Shown: piece by piece, positions 5,304 through 6,179 of the stretch
Position numbering within the stretch: the first letter of the stretch is position 1
Layout of the letters: each line of letters opens with the position of its first letter
NCBI GenBank assembly: GCA_964476705.1
Contig: CAYZBM010000096.1
Span: forward strand, 1-6,179
Source of the DNA: CAYZBM01 sp964476705
GTDB lineage: Bacteria > Pseudomonadota > Alphaproteobacteria > Rickettsiales > UBA6187
Length of the DNA: 6,179 nt
Direction: 5' to 3'
Notes under the pieces: model-generated
The model's input: the letters and a program-made list of their open reading frames with translations, nothing else
What the model was told of the DNA's origin: nothing
The model's database searches: none
Program-made: the position numbers and the translations under genes

Positions 5304-6101
5304 ATGAAAAAAAAAATAGAACTAAAATTTAATAATTCAGGGTTTACTTTAGTAGAGCTTTCTATAGTTTTAGTAATAATGGGTTTAATAGTTGCAAGTG
5401 TTGTTGCGGGAAAAGATTTAATTAAAGGGGCTGAGATGCGTGCTTTAATCCGCCAGTATAATGAATTTCAAACAGCAGTAACTACTTTTGGTGAAAAATA
5501 TAATGGGTTACCTGGGGATATAAATGGGGGTAAGTTTGGGTTAGTTGGAGGTTGTGATAATAACAATAATGGCGGCAATAATAATGGGATTATTGAAGAT
5601 AGCCATGGCGGCAATACTTTGCATGATGGAGAAGTATCTTGTTTTTGGTCAGATTTAACTACTCCTGGTAAAGAGCTAGTTGCTGGAGCTTATGATGGAA
5701 ATGCTAATGCCGATACAGGAAATGATATAGTGGCGCTTAATTTACCAAAGATGAAAAATTCTAATTTAGGTTGGGGAGTATATTCTTCTTTAGGTAAGAA
5801 TTATTTTATTACTGGAGTTGTTGGCGATCAGAAAGATGATGCTTACTTAACTAATTACGCTCTTGTTCCTGTTGATGCTTATAATGTTGATGTTAAAATT
5901 GATGATGGCGTGCCAACTTCAGGAACTGTTCAGGCTCGAGGTTCAAGTAAATTTAGAGATAATACTCCTGATATTATACCGCTTGATAGCGCCGATATAT
6001 CTAAAGATTTCTGTGTAAATACCCGGCAGGCTCCTAATGAATATCAATTTACTGCGGTTGCTGAGCTTTGTAATTTAAGATTTAATATGCCGAGTATATA
6101 A
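5304..6101 (+). CDS. Type IV prepilin-like protein, second of tandem pair, with Asn/Gly-rich loop
   Basis: A 265-residue paralogue of the protein before it, separated by 34 bases with no terminator, so almost certainly co-transcribed. The class III leader ends at G13, followed by FTLVELSIVLVIMGLIV with F14 (+1) and E18 (+5). GLPGD is at 68-72. Where the first paralogue has an EF-hand-like loop, this one has an Asn/Gly-rich stretch (85-95) bracketed by C84 and C113. Then come LGWGVY (155-160), IDDGVPTSG (199-207), and C237 and C256, equivalent in position to the cysteine pair of the first paralogue. It ends CNLRFNMPSI, matching CTLRFKML. The size suits a globular pilin-like head, larger than a minimal major pilin. 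A run of ten A residues directly follows the ATG (MKKKI), so gain or loss of one A would stop translation within ten codons. Export and assembly genes are not in the window, and function beyond a filament-type subunit is unknown. Confidence 0.85.
   Translation: MKKKIELKFNNSGFTLVELSIVLVIMGLIVASVVAGKDLIKGAEMRALIRQYNEFQTAVTTFGEKYNGLPGDINGGKFGLVGGCDNNNNGGNNNGIIEDSHGGNTLHDGEVSCFWSDLTTPGKELVAGAYDGNANADTGNDIVALNLPKMKNSNLGWGVYSSLGKNYFITGVVGDQKDDAYLTNYALVPVDAYNVDVKIDDGVPTSGTVQARGSSKFRDNTPDIIPLDSADISKDFCVNTRQAPNEYQFTAVAELCNLRFNMPSI
5569..5616 (+). repeat. In-frame 12-bp direct repeat at 36-base offset inside the second prepilin-like gene
   Basis: ATGGCGGCAATA occurs at 5569-5580 and again at 5605-5616, exactly 36 bases (12 codons) apart. 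It encodes NGGN (89-92) and HGGN (101-104). The 12-residue units NGGNNNGIIEDS and HGGNTLHDGEVS also share E and S at the same places. This suggests an old duplication of one 36-base unit. The first copy lies in an AAT/AAC-rich triplet tract (5556-5585). Confidence 0.6.
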
Positions 6102-6157
6102 TCTGATTTAATAAAAGTAGTGTCTATAGTATTTCTTAATTGAAATGAATGTATTTT

Positions 6158-6179
6158 TGGATCCTTCAGTAAAACATAA
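6158..6179 (+). repeat. Second, imperfect copy of the GGATCC repeat of the left flank
   Basis: This segment begins TGGATCCT and ends AAAACATAA. It aligns with 76-96 at about 17 of 22 positions with one gap. It lies in the 78 non-coding bases after the second prepilin-like gene, where I see no terminator and no start of another gene. It runs to the window edge, so its full extent is unknown. Chance similarity is possible because half of it is plain A/T. Confidence 0.25.

Overview
The window comes from a strongly AT-rich (roughly two thirds A+T by eye) Gram-negative genome. The aspartate aminotransferase closely resembles AatA of Rickettsia as I remember that sequence, and the MlaA/MlaC pair shows a two-membrane cell. 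The AT bias, loose gene spacing and weak terminators also fit a Rickettsiales-like, probably host-associated alphaproteobacterium. I cannot name the genus, and the placement is inference from remembered sequences, not a search.

Layout. Positions 1-54 look like the tail of an insertion sequence, possibly IS256/Mutator type (weak call). Positions 55-250 are non-coding and hold a decayed palindromic, GGATCC-containing repeat. Three minus-strand genes follow, in transcription order: a TPR-plus-methyltransferase protein (2977-1916), mlaA (1820-1083) and mlaC (910-251). A very good sigma-70 promoter lies ahead of the first, and mlaC may have its own promoter. A 240-base divergent spacer (2978-3217) separates them from the plus-strand genes: aatA (GTG start, 3218-4420), then two tandem paralogous proteins with type IV prepilin leaders (4535-5269 and 5304-6101). 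The last 78 bases are non-coding and end in a second, imperfect copy of the GGATCC repeat.

How the genes work together. MlaA (outer membrane) and MlaC (periplasm) are two parts of the Mla phospholipid-trafficking pathway. The inner-membrane MlaFEDB complex must be encoded elsewhere. The TPR-methyltransferase is co-directional, but nothing in the sequence links it to Mla. AatA is housekeeping amino-acid metabolism. The two prepilin-like proteins probably form a two-gene transcription unit. They need a prepilin peptidase and an assembly ATPase, neither of which is in the window.

I see no clear new multi-gene system. The most interesting parts are the prepilin-like pair (shared cysteine/LRF C-terminus, an EF-hand-like loop in one copy, an Asn/Gly-rich internally repeated loop in the other, and a ten-A run just after the start codon of the second) and an MlaA with no cysteine for lipid attachment.
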